From Rhodoferax sp. (GTDB taxonomy: Bacteria; Pseudomonadota; Gammaproteobacteria; Burkholderiales; Burkholderiaceae_C): a stretch of 9,201 nt of DNA. The notes below the pieces were generated by a model. That model was not told where the DNA came from. It was given only the letters and a program-made list of their open reading frames with translations, and ran no database searches. This document shows positions 1 through 5,322 of the stretch, piece by piece; position 1 is the first letter of the stretch, and every line of letters starts with the position of its first letter. Position numbers and translations under genes: made by a program. Location: NCBI GenBank assembly GCA_026785765.1, contig JAJAZK010000417.1, forward strand, positions 1 through 9,201, read 5' to 3'.

Positions 1-54
1 GCGGTCATGATAGGCGAACGCGCGTCCGACTTCATCCTGGCGGACGCGCGCTGA
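1..54 (+). CDS. Possible C-terminal tail of an unknown gene cut by the left edge
   Basis: Frame 1 is open from the edge to a TGA at 52-54 and would encode 17 residues ending ASDFILADAR. Third positions are mostly G or C, as expected for coding DNA here, although one codon is the rare ATA. The tail is too short to assign to a family. It would converge on the solute-binding protein gene, leaving a 28-bp gap. A perfect inverted repeat overlaps its last codons, so the open frame could also be chance in GC-rich DNA. Confidence 0.3.
   Translation, partial: AVMIGERASDFILADAR
19..50. repeat. Perfect 10-bp inverted repeat, possible hairpin
   Basis: CGCGCGTCCG at 19-28 is exactly complementary to CGGACGCGCG at 41-50, with a 12-nt loop. 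It sits at the end of the possible left-edge gene and downstream of the stop codon of the minus-strand binding protein gene. No T-tract follows on either strand, so it is not a classical intrinsic terminator. It could still pause transcription or protect a 3' end. The repeat is seen directly; its role is inference. Confidence 0.5.
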
Positions 55-56
55 TT

Positions 57-77
57 GGCCCCGGGGTCTGCGGGGCC
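57..77. terminator. GC-rich hairpin between convergent ends, possible weak terminator
   Basis: GGCCCC at 57-62 pairs with GGGGCC at 72-77 around a 9-nt loop. It lies 5 bp past the TGA of the minus-strand solute-binding protein gene and just after the possible plus-strand gene end. There is no U-tract on either strand, so intrinsic termination is uncertain. Together with the hairpin at 19-50 it makes a two-stem structure in the intergenic gap. Confidence 0.3.
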
Positions 78-82
78 TGTGA

Positions 83-1123
83 TCAGCCCTTGAACATCTT
101 GTCAAACTTCGCTTTGTAGTTGCGCTGAAATTCCGGCGTGTACCGGAACACGTCCCAGGGTTGCATGGTCTTCGCATCGAGTGAGCCCGGGATGCCGACA
201 ATGACACTGGCGGTTTCCCCGGTGCCGTTCCAGGCACCCTGACCACGGCGTGACATGATGTAGTCGAGGAACAGTTGCGCCGCGTTCGGCCTTTTCGCGT
301 GCGCCAGCGCGGCGACCACGTCGGCGCTTGCAAAGGAGGGATTGGTTTGCACCACCTTGATCGGGGCACCCTGGGCGATCAGGCTATTGGCGATTGCATG
401 GATTCCCCAAGCTGCCGCCGCCAGTTCGCCAGCGGCCAGTGCCTGGAACAGCGGCACCACGCCGGCTGTGAGTTTGGGGTTCTGGGCGGCGAACTGGGGC
501 AGGAAATCGGCGCCCTGGGTCCGCTCCAGCCAGTCGTAGTAGGCGTAGACGGTCTCTGCGACGAGGTCGGAACTGCCGACCTTGCCTTTGAGTTCCGGGC
601 GCAGCAGGTCACGGATGTTGGTGATCGGCGTTTTTACCAGGTTCGTGTTGTAGCCCAGGACAAACGGCATCACTGCCACCACGGGCACCTGCCCGTACAG
701 CAGGCTTTCTTTTGGGTAGTCCGCTGTTGCAGGCCCGACCGGCTTGATGAAAAAGTTCTCCTGCGCCCGGTCGCGGTGCCAGATGGAGTTGGCGTACTGG
801 GTGATGTCGCCGCCGTCAATCCTGGTGCTTTTTTCGGTCTCGATCGCCTGCATGTGTGTCACCGGCGTCAGCAGGCGGCGGACCTCGACCTTGATCTCCG
901 GATACTGGGCCATGAAGTCCTTGGTCACTCGCTCCAGCACCTGCGGTACGGCCTGGTGGTAAATCACCAGACTGCCTTCCTTCTTCGCCGCATCGACGAT
1001 TCTGGGCCAACTGGCATCGGCTTGTGCCCAGACCGACGGAACCGCTACCGACGCTGCCAGCGCGCCCATCGAGGCGAGGACTTGGCGGCGCTTGAACTTT
1101 CCGGATGGGGGTTGATACTGCAT
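83..1123 (-). CDS. Tat-exported ABC transporter solute-binding protein, iron-type/family 1
   Basis: A 346-residue periplasmic binding protein of the extracellular solute-binding family 1 (AfuA/FutA/IdiA-like) group. The N-terminus carries a twin-arginine signal: FKRRQVLAS at residues 10-18, a hydrophobic stretch at about 17-32 and likely cleavage after VWA near residue 33. The mature start (SWPRIVDAAKKEGSLVIY) matches the 'A-x-x-EG-x-x-x-x-Y' opening of this family, and the length is typical. The ATG is supported by AAAGGAGA at 1129-1136, 5 nt upstream. It lies 65 bp downstream of the ThDP enzyme gene on the same strand and is probably cotranscribed. No permease or ATPase gene is visible, so it is an orphan within this window. 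The ligand cannot be read from sequence: ferric iron or a small organic acid are both possible. The fold is certain, the substrate is not. Confidence 0.88.
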   Translation of the reverse strand: MQYQPPSGKFKRRQVLASMGALAASVAVPSVWAQADASWPRIVDAAKKEGSLVIYHQAVPQVLERVTKDFMAQYPEIKVEVRRLLTPVTHMQAIETEKSTRIDGGDITQYANSIWHRDRAQENFFIKPVGPATADYPKESLLYGQVPVVAVMPFVLGYNTNLVKTPITNIRDLLRPELKGKVGSSDLVAETVYAYYDWLERTQGADFLPQFAAQNPKLTAGVVPLFQALAAGELAAAAWGIHAIANSLIAQGAPIKVVQTNPSFASADVVAALAHAKRPNAAQLFLDYIMSRRGQGAWNGTGETASVIVGIPGSLDAKTMQPWDVFRYTPEFQRNYKAKFDKMFKG

Positions 1124-1128
1124 TGCTG

Positions 1129-1136
1129 TCTCCTTT
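1129..1136 (-). promoter_or_regulatory. Strong Shine-Dalgarno for the solute-binding protein
   Basis: Minus-strand AAAGGAGA ends 5 nt before the ATG at 1123-1121. This fixes the start at the beginning of the twin-arginine signal peptide. Confidence 0.7.
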
Positions 1137-1173
1137 GATTAAAACTACCACTGAAAAACTGCTGTCACCATGC

Positions 1174-1189
1174 ACCGCGTCTGCGCGGT
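1174..1189. repeat. 6-bp stem, 4-nt loop hairpin at the ThDP gene stop codon
   Basis: ACCGCG (1174-1179) and CGCGGT (1184-1189) form a perfect stem around a tetraloop and overlap the TAA of the ThDP enzyme gene by one base. On the minus strand a T5 run appears only about 15 nt after the stem, too far for a classical terminator. It may attenuate read-through into the binding protein gene, or be chance. Confidence 0.3.
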
Positions 1190-2238
1190 TACTTTGCCTT
1201 CTTGGTGTCCTTGTGCGTGAACTCGGTGATGAACGGTGCGATTACATCGCCATTGATCTTGCAATCGATGAAGATCGGTCCATCCGGCTTGGCGAGTAGG
1301 GATTCGATCTTTTTCAGGTCGTCCATGCTGCGGATGGTATGGCAGTCGAAACCCAGCGGCGCGGCCATGGGTGCAAATTCCACATCGAAGAACTCGGCCT
1401 TCGCTGGTGGCAGGTTCTGGCCCTTCAGGATATGTACCTCGGCCCCATAGGCCGCGTCGTTCATGACGATCACGATCATGGGCAGATCCTCGCGGATGAT
1501 GGTTTCGATCTCGCCCATGGACATCAACATGCCGCCATCACCGATCAGCAGCACCACGGTGCGTTCGGGCTGCCCGCGTGCCACGCCGATGGCGGTTCCG
1601 ATTCCCAGGCCGACCGAACCTGAATCCAGGCTGTGGGTGAAGTGGCCGGGGTTGGGAACGGACAAGTAAGCCCAGTTGGCCATGAAGTTGCCGCCGTCGT
1701 ACACGACATGGCGGTTTTCCGGCAGCATGCGGCTGAGTTCGAGAGTGAACACGCGCGGATCCACCGTGCGGGCCGTATGCGCAATCTGGAAGTCCTGCGT
1801 GTGTTCGAACGCGGCGAGTTCCGCGCGCACGGCCGCCGTGTGCCAGGGCTTTTCTTCATCGCTACGCGCCGGCAACGCCGCAGTCAGCTGCTCGGTCACG
1901 AGTTTTGCATCGCCTACGACCGCTACATCGGCGTGCCACCAGCGTCCGATGTTGGTGCGCGCCGCGTCCACATGGATCAGCGGCACCGGCGGCAGGGCGA
2001 TCCCGGAGCTCATCGTGAGTGAATTGAGCGCTACACCGATGGCGATGACGCAGTCGGCCTGTTCGATGTAGCGCCGTGCCACCGAGTGCGACGACGAACC
2101 GAGAATCCCAACGTCGTAGGGGTTGCCGCGGAACAGGTCCTTCGCCTTGAGCGCATTGACCAGCAGCGCGCCGGTGCGCTCGGCGAGTGCTTCGATGGCG
2201 GCGCGGGGCGTTTGCGCGATGCGCGCCAACGCCGGCAA
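1189..2238 (-). CDS. ThDP-dependent enzyme, C-terminal part of a frameshifted gene
   Basis: This frame encodes the central and C-terminal (pyrophosphate-binding) domains of an acetolactate synthase/benzoylformate decarboxylase superfamily enzyme. Numbered from the TTG at 2238, the ThDP/Mg motif is GDG at 233-235, followed by ND at 260-261. The usual cofactor-domain sequence SGSVGLGIGTAIG lies at 206-218. The N-terminal ThDP domain is missing from this frame and is encoded just upstream in another frame. The TTG has no convincing ribosome site, and a TGA lies two codons upstream of it in this frame. Real homology begins at about residue 12 (RAAIEALAERTGALL). It is therefore best read as the second half of one gene spanning 1189-2872, about 560 residues when joined, the normal family length. 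Substrate is unknown: sequence alone does not separate decarboxylase, lyase and synthase. Confidence 0.85.
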   Translation of the reverse strand: MPALARIAQTPRAAIEALAERTGALLVNALKAKDLFRGNPYDVGILGSSSHSVARRYIEQADCVIAIGVALNSLTMSSGIALPPVPLIHVDAARTNIGRWWHADVAVVGDAKLVTEQLTAALPARSDEEKPWHTAAVRAELAAFEHTQDFQIAHTARTVDPRVFTLELSRMLPENRHVVYDGGNFMANWAYLSVPNPGHFTHSLDSGSVGLGIGTAIGVARGQPERTVVLLIGDGGMLMSMGEIETIIREDLPMIVIVMNDAAYGAEVHILKGQNLPPAKAEFFDVEFAPMAAPLGFDCHTIRSMDDLKKIESLLAKPDGPIFIDCKINGDVIAPFITEFTHKDTKKAK

Positions 2239-2872
2239 CGATCAAGGGTCGTCGGCTCGCGCGCAGCAGCCCGGTGGCAATGTCGATGGACGCCTGGCGC
2301 GCCTTCATCGGCACCGCCGGTGGCAGCAGCTTCACCGGCGAGGCACCATCTGCGACATCGGTGTAACCGACCTGCAGATCGGTGGGCAGCAACAGAACCG
2401 AGGTCTTGCCCATGGACGCCTCGGCGACGGCATCGGCGAGCGCCTGGCGCGCCGCGTCCGCGCTGCTGGGCTGAAAGGTCGGGATGCCACAAGCGCGCAC
2501 CACAGTCGCGGCCGGGAAGGCCTTGAGATCGGGCCCCAGCGGGTTGGCCGCGCCGCGTGCCAGCGGGGCGTCGCCACTGATGATCAGCACCGGCATGCCT
2601 GACTTGGCGACGGAGATCGTTCCGTGCATGGCATTTGCCATGGCCGGCCCGCGCCCAACCAAAGCAACCCCAAGCTTGCCAGTGGCGGCCGCGTAACCCA
2701 TTGCCATCATCACCGCATTCGTTTCATGGCGCGCGCCGATCACCCGCACGCCCATCGCATCCAGGGTGGCGAACAATTGACAGATATCGTCGCTCATCAA
2801 GCCAAAGACGGTGTCAACCCCCAGGCCCTTGATGTCTTCGGCGAGAATCTGATAGACGGGAACGGTGCGCAT
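1862..2872 (-). CDS. ThDP-dependent enzyme, N-terminal part of a frameshifted gene
   Basis: Residues 1-222 are the N-terminal ThDP (PYR) domain and the start of the central domain of the same enzyme. The catalytic glutamate is Glu50 in ARHETNAVMMAMGYA. LVGRGPAMANAMHG at 71-84 and MPVLIISGD at 93-101 are typical of the family. Homology runs to RRPLIVAGVGAHRANA (207-222) and then stops. Residues 223-336 are Arg-rich out-of-frame sequence that survives only because GC-rich DNA has few stops. Dropping one base near 2205-2213 on the plus strand joins this to the C-terminal part, for example as GAHRANARAAIEALAER. The ATG at 2872 is well supported by AGGAGA at 2879-2884, 6 nt upstream. The gene diverges from the P450 operon across a 174-bp promoter region. 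It could be a real pseudogene or a sequencing or assembly error; a single-base run slip favours the latter. Confidence 0.85.
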   Translation of the reverse strand: MRTVPVYQILAEDIKGLGVDTVFGLMSDDICQLFATLDAMGVRVIGARHETNAVMMAMGYAAATGKLGVALVGRGPAMANAMHGTISVAKSGMPVLIISGDAPLARGAANPLGPDLKAFPAATVVRACGIPTFQPSSADAARQALADAVAEASMGKTSVLLLPTDLQVGYTDVADGASPVKLLPPAVPMKARQASIDIATGLLRASRRPLIVAGVGAHRANAPRRHRSTRRAHRRAAGQCAQGEGPVPRQPLRRWDSRFVVALGGTALHRTGRLRHRHRCSAQFTHDELRDRPAAGAADPCGRGAHQHRTLVARRCSGRRRCKTRDRAADCGVAGA

Positions 2873-2878
2873 GAAGGG

Positions 2879-2884
2879 TCTCCT
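2879..2884 (-). promoter_or_regulatory. Shine-Dalgarno for the ThDP enzyme
   Basis: Minus-strand AGGAGA is followed by a 6-nt spacer and the ATG at 2872-2870, which decides the N-terminus MRTVPVYQIL. Confidence 0.7.
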
Positions 2885-2911
2885 GGACAGAGGATGTGTG
2901 GGGTCTGCCGC

Positions 2912-2922
2912 GTGCCAGATTT
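2912..2922 (+). repeat. Direct repeat GTGCCAGATTT, copy 1
   Basis: An exact 11-bp match to copy 2 at 3008-3018, 96 bp away in the same orientation, both inside the divergent intergenic region. Copy 1 overlaps the predicted minus-strand -10 element. Its GTGCC (2912-2916) also forms a loose inverted repeat with GGCAC at 2933-2937 across a 16-nt AT-rich spacer. This is what an operator for a local regulator could look like. Confidence 0.55.
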
Positions 2923-2947
2923 ATATTTAACCGGCACTATTTGTATA
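2920..2947 (-). promoter_or_regulatory. Candidate promoter for the ThDP enzyme/binding protein operon
   Basis: On the minus strand, TATACA (plus-strand 2942-2947) is a 4/6 match to a sigma-70 -35 box. TATAAA (2920-2925) is a 5/6 match to a -10 box. The spacer is 16 bp, and the -10 lies about 47 bp upstream of the ATG. The whole block 2919-2955 is sharply AT-rich against the GC-rich background. The opposite strand of the same block (TATATTAT near 2946-2953) may hold a -10 for the P450 operon, but I see no good -35 for it. Confidence 0.4.
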
Positions 2948-3007
2948 TATTATGATCGCTGGAAATACTTTTGTGCGTGTCGGCATTTGGCGCTGCCCGG
3001 AGTTCGG

Positions 3008-3018
3008 GTGCCAGATTT
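3008..3018 (+). repeat. Direct repeat GTGCCAGATTT, copy 2
   Basis: The second exact copy of the 11-bp element at 2912-2922. It ends 28 bp upstream of the GTG start of the SnoaL-like gene, so a protein bound here could affect transcription or the 5' leader of the P450 operon. Confidence 0.55.
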
Positions 3019-3033
3019 GACGAGCCTGAAAGA

Positions 3034-3039
3034 AGGAGA
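3034..3039 (+). promoter_or_regulatory. Shine-Dalgarno that selects a GTG start
   Basis: AGGAGA, within a longer AAAGAAGGAGA purine run, lies 7 nt before GTG at 3047. The frame is open far upstream, but no other start has such a site. Confidence 0.7.
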
Positions 3040-3046
3040 CAGCGAC

Positions 3047-3556
3047 GTGACAAATGACAGTAATGCCGACCGCGTGCAAATCCATTACACGATGGCGGTG
3101 TATTGCACCAGCGTAGACAGTGGTGACGTCGATGGGGTGGTGTCGGCATTTGCCGAGGACGGACATCTGGAATTGTCGAGTGGCACCAAAGCTGCGGGTC
3201 GAACAGCGATCCGCGCCTTCTACATGCCGGTAATCGGGACGGATCGCCCGGATCGTTCACCGGATGGAGCGATTCCGCTGCTGCGCCACAACCTGACCAC
3301 CTCGCGCATCGACTTTGTGGGTGACGATACTGCGCACGGAGCGACGTACTTTTTGTCACTGACCCGCCATGGCCCGGACCACGCCGGGCGCTACCTGGAC
3401 CGGTTTGTGCGCCACGGTGCCCGCTGGCTGATTGCTGACCGGCGCATTGTGGTCGAGTGGTACGCCAGCCCGTCGTGGTACGAGCAGGTCCGGCTCAAGG
3501 TCGCTGCGCCCAGCGTTGGCAGCAAGGAGATACGGCTTGAAACCCGAGTTTCCTGA
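3047..3556 (+). CDS. SnoaL/NTF2-like protein, first gene of the P450 operon
   Basis: A 169-residue protein with the cone-shaped SnoaL-type fold signature. It has an N-terminal helix followed by Y-x-x-S-V-D-S-G-D-V-D-G-V-V, then SAFAEDGHLELSSG, then the 'G-R-x-A-I-R-A-F' helix. The second half has paired beta strands ending in GARWLIADRRIVVEW. Members of this superfamily include dehydratases, isomerases, epoxide hydrolases and ring-hydroxylating dioxygenase small subunits, so the chemistry cannot be named. The start is GTG at 3047, chosen for its strong Shine-Dalgarno. It opens the operon, and its last 20 nt overlap the P450 gene, implying coupled translation and a shared pathway. It may act on the P450 substrate or product, perhaps as hydratase or isomerase, since no MaoC hydratase is visible nearby. 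That role is a guess. Confidence 0.75.
   Translation: MTNDSNADRVQIHYTMAVYCTSVDSGDVDGVVSAFAEDGHLELSSGTKAAGRTAIRAFYMPVIGTDRPDRSPDGAIPLLRHNLTTSRIDFVGDDTAHGATYFLSLTRHGPDHAGRYLDRFVRHGARWLIADRRIVVEWYASPSWYEQVRLKVAAPSVGSKEIRLETRVS
3524..3530 (+). promoter_or_regulatory. Shine-Dalgarno that selects a TTG start for the P450
   Basis: AAGGAGA lies inside the end of the SnoaL-like gene, 6 nt before TTG at 3537. The protein from this TTG begins KPEFPEHIPPERVV, which aligns with the start of P450cam, so the more upstream ATG at 3432 is unlikely. Confidence 0.65.
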
Positions 3557-4766
3557 ACATATCCCGCCCGAACGCGTGGTCACGTTTGATCGCTTCACTG
3601 GCCCGGAACTGCAGCAGTGCCCGCACCGCGCAGTCTCCGACCTGTTCAAGCGCAGCCCGGATATTTTCTATACCACGGGTGACCGCGGACATTGGGTGGT
3701 GGGCCGGGCCGATACCGCGCGCGACATGTTGCGCCAGCCTGACAAGTTCTCCAGCGATCCACGCCATAACGAGGCGAACCGGCGCCAGCCGCCGACCCTG
3801 CCCAACCAGTGTGATCCCCCGCTGCACACCGAGTTGCGGCGCATCATCAACCCGTTCTTTTCTCCCGCCGGTGTGCAGAAACTCGAAGGGCAGATCCGCC
3901 GGCTTGCGACCGAGCTGATTGATGGCGTGCTCGAGCGCGGCGAGTGCGAGTTTCTGGGCGAGATTGCTCAACGCTTTCCGGTCGAGCTGTTCTTGCGCAT
4001 GGCCAACGCGCCGCTGGAGCAGCGCGAGCTGCTGGTCGAAAAGGTGGACCGCTTCACCCGCGCGCCGCAGGTGCAGGAGAGGTTGGCGGGGCTGGAAGAA
4101 CTGGGCAACTACCTCAAGGTATTGATCGCAGAGCGCGAACAGTCGCCCGGCGACGACCTGGTGAGTCTGGCGGTACATGGGAAGGTACACGGCCGGGCTT
4201 TGAGCGATGACGAAAAACTCGGGCTGGTCACGCTGCTGTTCCTGGGGGGGCTCGATACCGTCGCGGCAATGTTGTCTTTCATCGTCGCCTATCTGGGACT
4301 CAACCCCGAGCAGTACCAGCGCCTGGTGGATGATCCCAACCGGATCGACAACGCGCTGGAGGAGTTGATGCGGGTGCATGGCGTCGCGGGTACCGAGCGC
4401 GGTGTGACTGCCGACATGGTGTACGCCGGTGTCGAATTCAAGGCGGGTGACCGGCTGGTGTTCTTCCCGCATGTCTATGGCCTGGACGAACAAATGGTTG
4501 ACGATCCGTTCCGGGTCGACTTTGACCGGCCGGTGAGCAGCCACCTGGTGTTTGGCTCGGGTCCGCACCGCTGCGTCGGCTCACACCTGGCGCGCCTGGA
4601 AATGCGGGTTTTCCTCGAAGAATGGGTGCGCCGGGTGCCGAAGTTTTCGGTACAGGCGGATGGCGAATTGGCCACCCGCGGTGGCCTGGTGTGGTCGCCG
4701 GTGAGGGTTCCCCTGGCATGGGTGCCACCGTCACCAGCCGGCCAGACAACCGGAGTGGCGCCATGA
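3537..4766 (+). CDS. Cytochrome P450, CYP101 (P450cam)-like
   Basis: A 409-residue soluble bacterial P450 that would use ferredoxin electrons to insert oxygen into a C-H bond. Visible motifs are the I-helix GGLDT (Asp240-Thr241, oxygen activation), the ExxR pair Glu276/Arg279 and the heme loop FGSGPHRCVG at 339-348 with Cys346 as ligand. It resembles P450cam, as recalled, along its length: RGHWVVGRADTARDM near 50, DPPLHTELRR at 93-102, LGGLDTVAAMLSF at 236-248 and EEWVRRVPKFSV at 361-372. The length fits. The position matching camphor-contacting Tyr96 of P450cam falls at Pro in QPPTLPNQCDPP, so camphor is an unlikely substrate. The TTG start is supported by Shine-Dalgarno and by alignment. 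The gene overlaps the preceding gene by 20 nt and the next by ATGA. Exact CYP family and substrate are unresolved; a terpenoid or steroid-like compound is inferred. Confidence 0.93.
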   Translation: MKPEFPEHIPPERVVTFDRFTGPELQQCPHRAVSDLFKRSPDIFYTTGDRGHWVVGRADTARDMLRQPDKFSSDPRHNEANRRQPPTLPNQCDPPLHTELRRIINPFFSPAGVQKLEGQIRRLATELIDGVLERGECEFLGEIAQRFPVELFLRMANAPLEQRELLVEKVDRFTRAPQVQERLAGLEELGNYLKVLIAEREQSPGDDLVSLAVHGKVHGRALSDDEKLGLVTLLFLGGLDTVAAMLSFIVAYLGLNPEQYQRLVDDPNRIDNALEELMRVHGVAGTERGVTADMVYAGVEFKAGDRLVFFPHVYGLDEQMVDDPFRVDFDRPVSSHLVFGSGPHRCVGSHLARLEMRVFLEEWVRRVPKFSVQADGELATRGGLVWSPVRVPLAWVPPSPAGQTTGVAP

Positions 4767-4984
4767 TCCGGATTGTGGTGGACCGCCAGGTCTGCGCCGG
4801 CCACGCGTTGTGCGCAGCCAAAGCGCCCGCTGTGTACCAACTCGACGACGAAGGTTATTGCAGTTCCAACGGCGCGCTGGTGCCGCCGCACCTTGAGGAG
4901 CAGGCCCGCCTGGGCGCGCGCCATTGCCCGGAGGCCGCAATCCTGCTGGTGGAAGCGGGCCAGTCTGGCGTGGTGAACAACTGA
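4763..4984 (+). CDS. Small P450-type ferredoxin with CxxHxxC motif (3Fe-4S or 4Fe-4S)
   Basis: A 73-residue acidic ferredoxin. The cluster motif is Cys11-x2-His14-x2-Cys17, then Cys55-Pro56, the CxxHxxC...CP pattern of ferredoxins beside P450 genes in actinobacteria and rhizobia, in which a His replaces one Cys. Such proteins often hold a 3Fe-4S cluster. The start, MIRIVVDRQVCAGH, is typical. The ATG overlaps the P450 stop as ATGA, with GGAG at 4752-4755 seven nt upstream, so translation is coupled to the P450. It would pass electrons to the upstream P450. A putidaredoxin-like ferredoxin gene follows directly, so which of the two serves the P450 is open. No reductase gene is visible. Confidence 0.88.
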   Translation: MIRIVVDRQVCAGHALCAAKAPAVYQLDDEGYCSSNGALVPPHLEEQARLGARHCPEAAILLVEAGQSGVVNN

Positions 4985-4986
4985 CG

Positions 4987-5307
4987 ATGCAGACGATCAC
5001 CTTTGTGGCGGCGGATGGCAGCGCGCAGGTCGTGCAGGTGCAGCCGGGCCAGTCGGTGATGGAGGTGGCGGTCGCCAACAAGGTACGCGGCATCCTGGCC
5101 GACTGTGGCGGCACCTGCTCCTGCGCCACCTGCCATTGCTACCTGGAGGAGGCCTGGGCCGACCGATTTCCTCCCGCATCGGTTGAGGAGGCCGAGTTGG
5201 TGTCCTACGCCTTCGATCCGCTGCCCACGAGCCGGCTGTCATGCCAGCTGCGGCTGCAACCGGAGCACGACGGCATCAGGATCGGGCTTCCCAGGCGGCA
5301 AATCTGA
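4987..5307 (+). CDS. Putidaredoxin/adrenodoxin-like 2Fe-2S ferredoxin
   Basis: A 106-residue ferredoxin with cluster ligands Cys40-x5-Cys46-x2-Cys49-x36-Cys86, the spacing of the putidaredoxin/adrenodoxin family. It shares DCGG...SCATCH, an SRLSCQL strand and near-identical length with putidaredoxin, the natural partner of P450cam, fitting the CYP101-like P450 two genes upstream. Asp39, just before the first ligand, matches an Asp of putidaredoxin used in P450 contact. The C-terminus is RRQI, whereas putidaredoxin ends RQW with a terminal Trp important for P450cam binding. There are also two extra cysteines, Cys44 and Cys51, beside the cluster. The ATG lies 2 nt after the preceding stop, with only a weak ribosome site, suggesting coupling. 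It converges with the DUF35 gene with a 15-bp gap. Confidence 0.92.
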   Translation: MQTITFVAADGSAQVVQVQPGQSVMEVAVANKVRGILADCGGTCSCATCHCYLEEAWADRFPPASVEEAELVSYAFDPLPTSRLSCQLRLQPEHDGIRIGLPRRQI

Positions 5308-5322
5308 GGCCAGCCGAGGCCA

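Noticed and set aside
275..1138. Long plus-strand open frame opposite the solute-binding protein gene
   Set aside because: Arg/Gly/Cys-rich composition, no recognisable domain, and fully antisense to a gene with a clear signal peptide and family match. It is a shadow of GC-rich coding DNA.
1862..2238. Two overlapping independent ThDP genes
   Set aside because: Each frame holds only half of the fold, the domains are complementary, and homology switches at one point. One frameshifted gene explains it better.
2624..3046. Upstream extension of the SnoaL-like frame
   Set aside because: The frame is open but runs antisense into the ThDP gene and across the AT-rich promoter region. GTG at 3047 has the only good ribosome site.
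3432..3536. P450 start at the ATG at 3432
   Set aside because: It would add 35 Arg/Ser-rich residues. The TTG at 3537 has an ideal Shine-Dalgarno and gives an N-terminus matching P450cam.
3495..4568. 357-residue minus-strand open frame opposite the P450 gene
   Set aside because: The P450 frame contains every canonical motif; the antisense product is rich in Gln, His and Arg with no domain.
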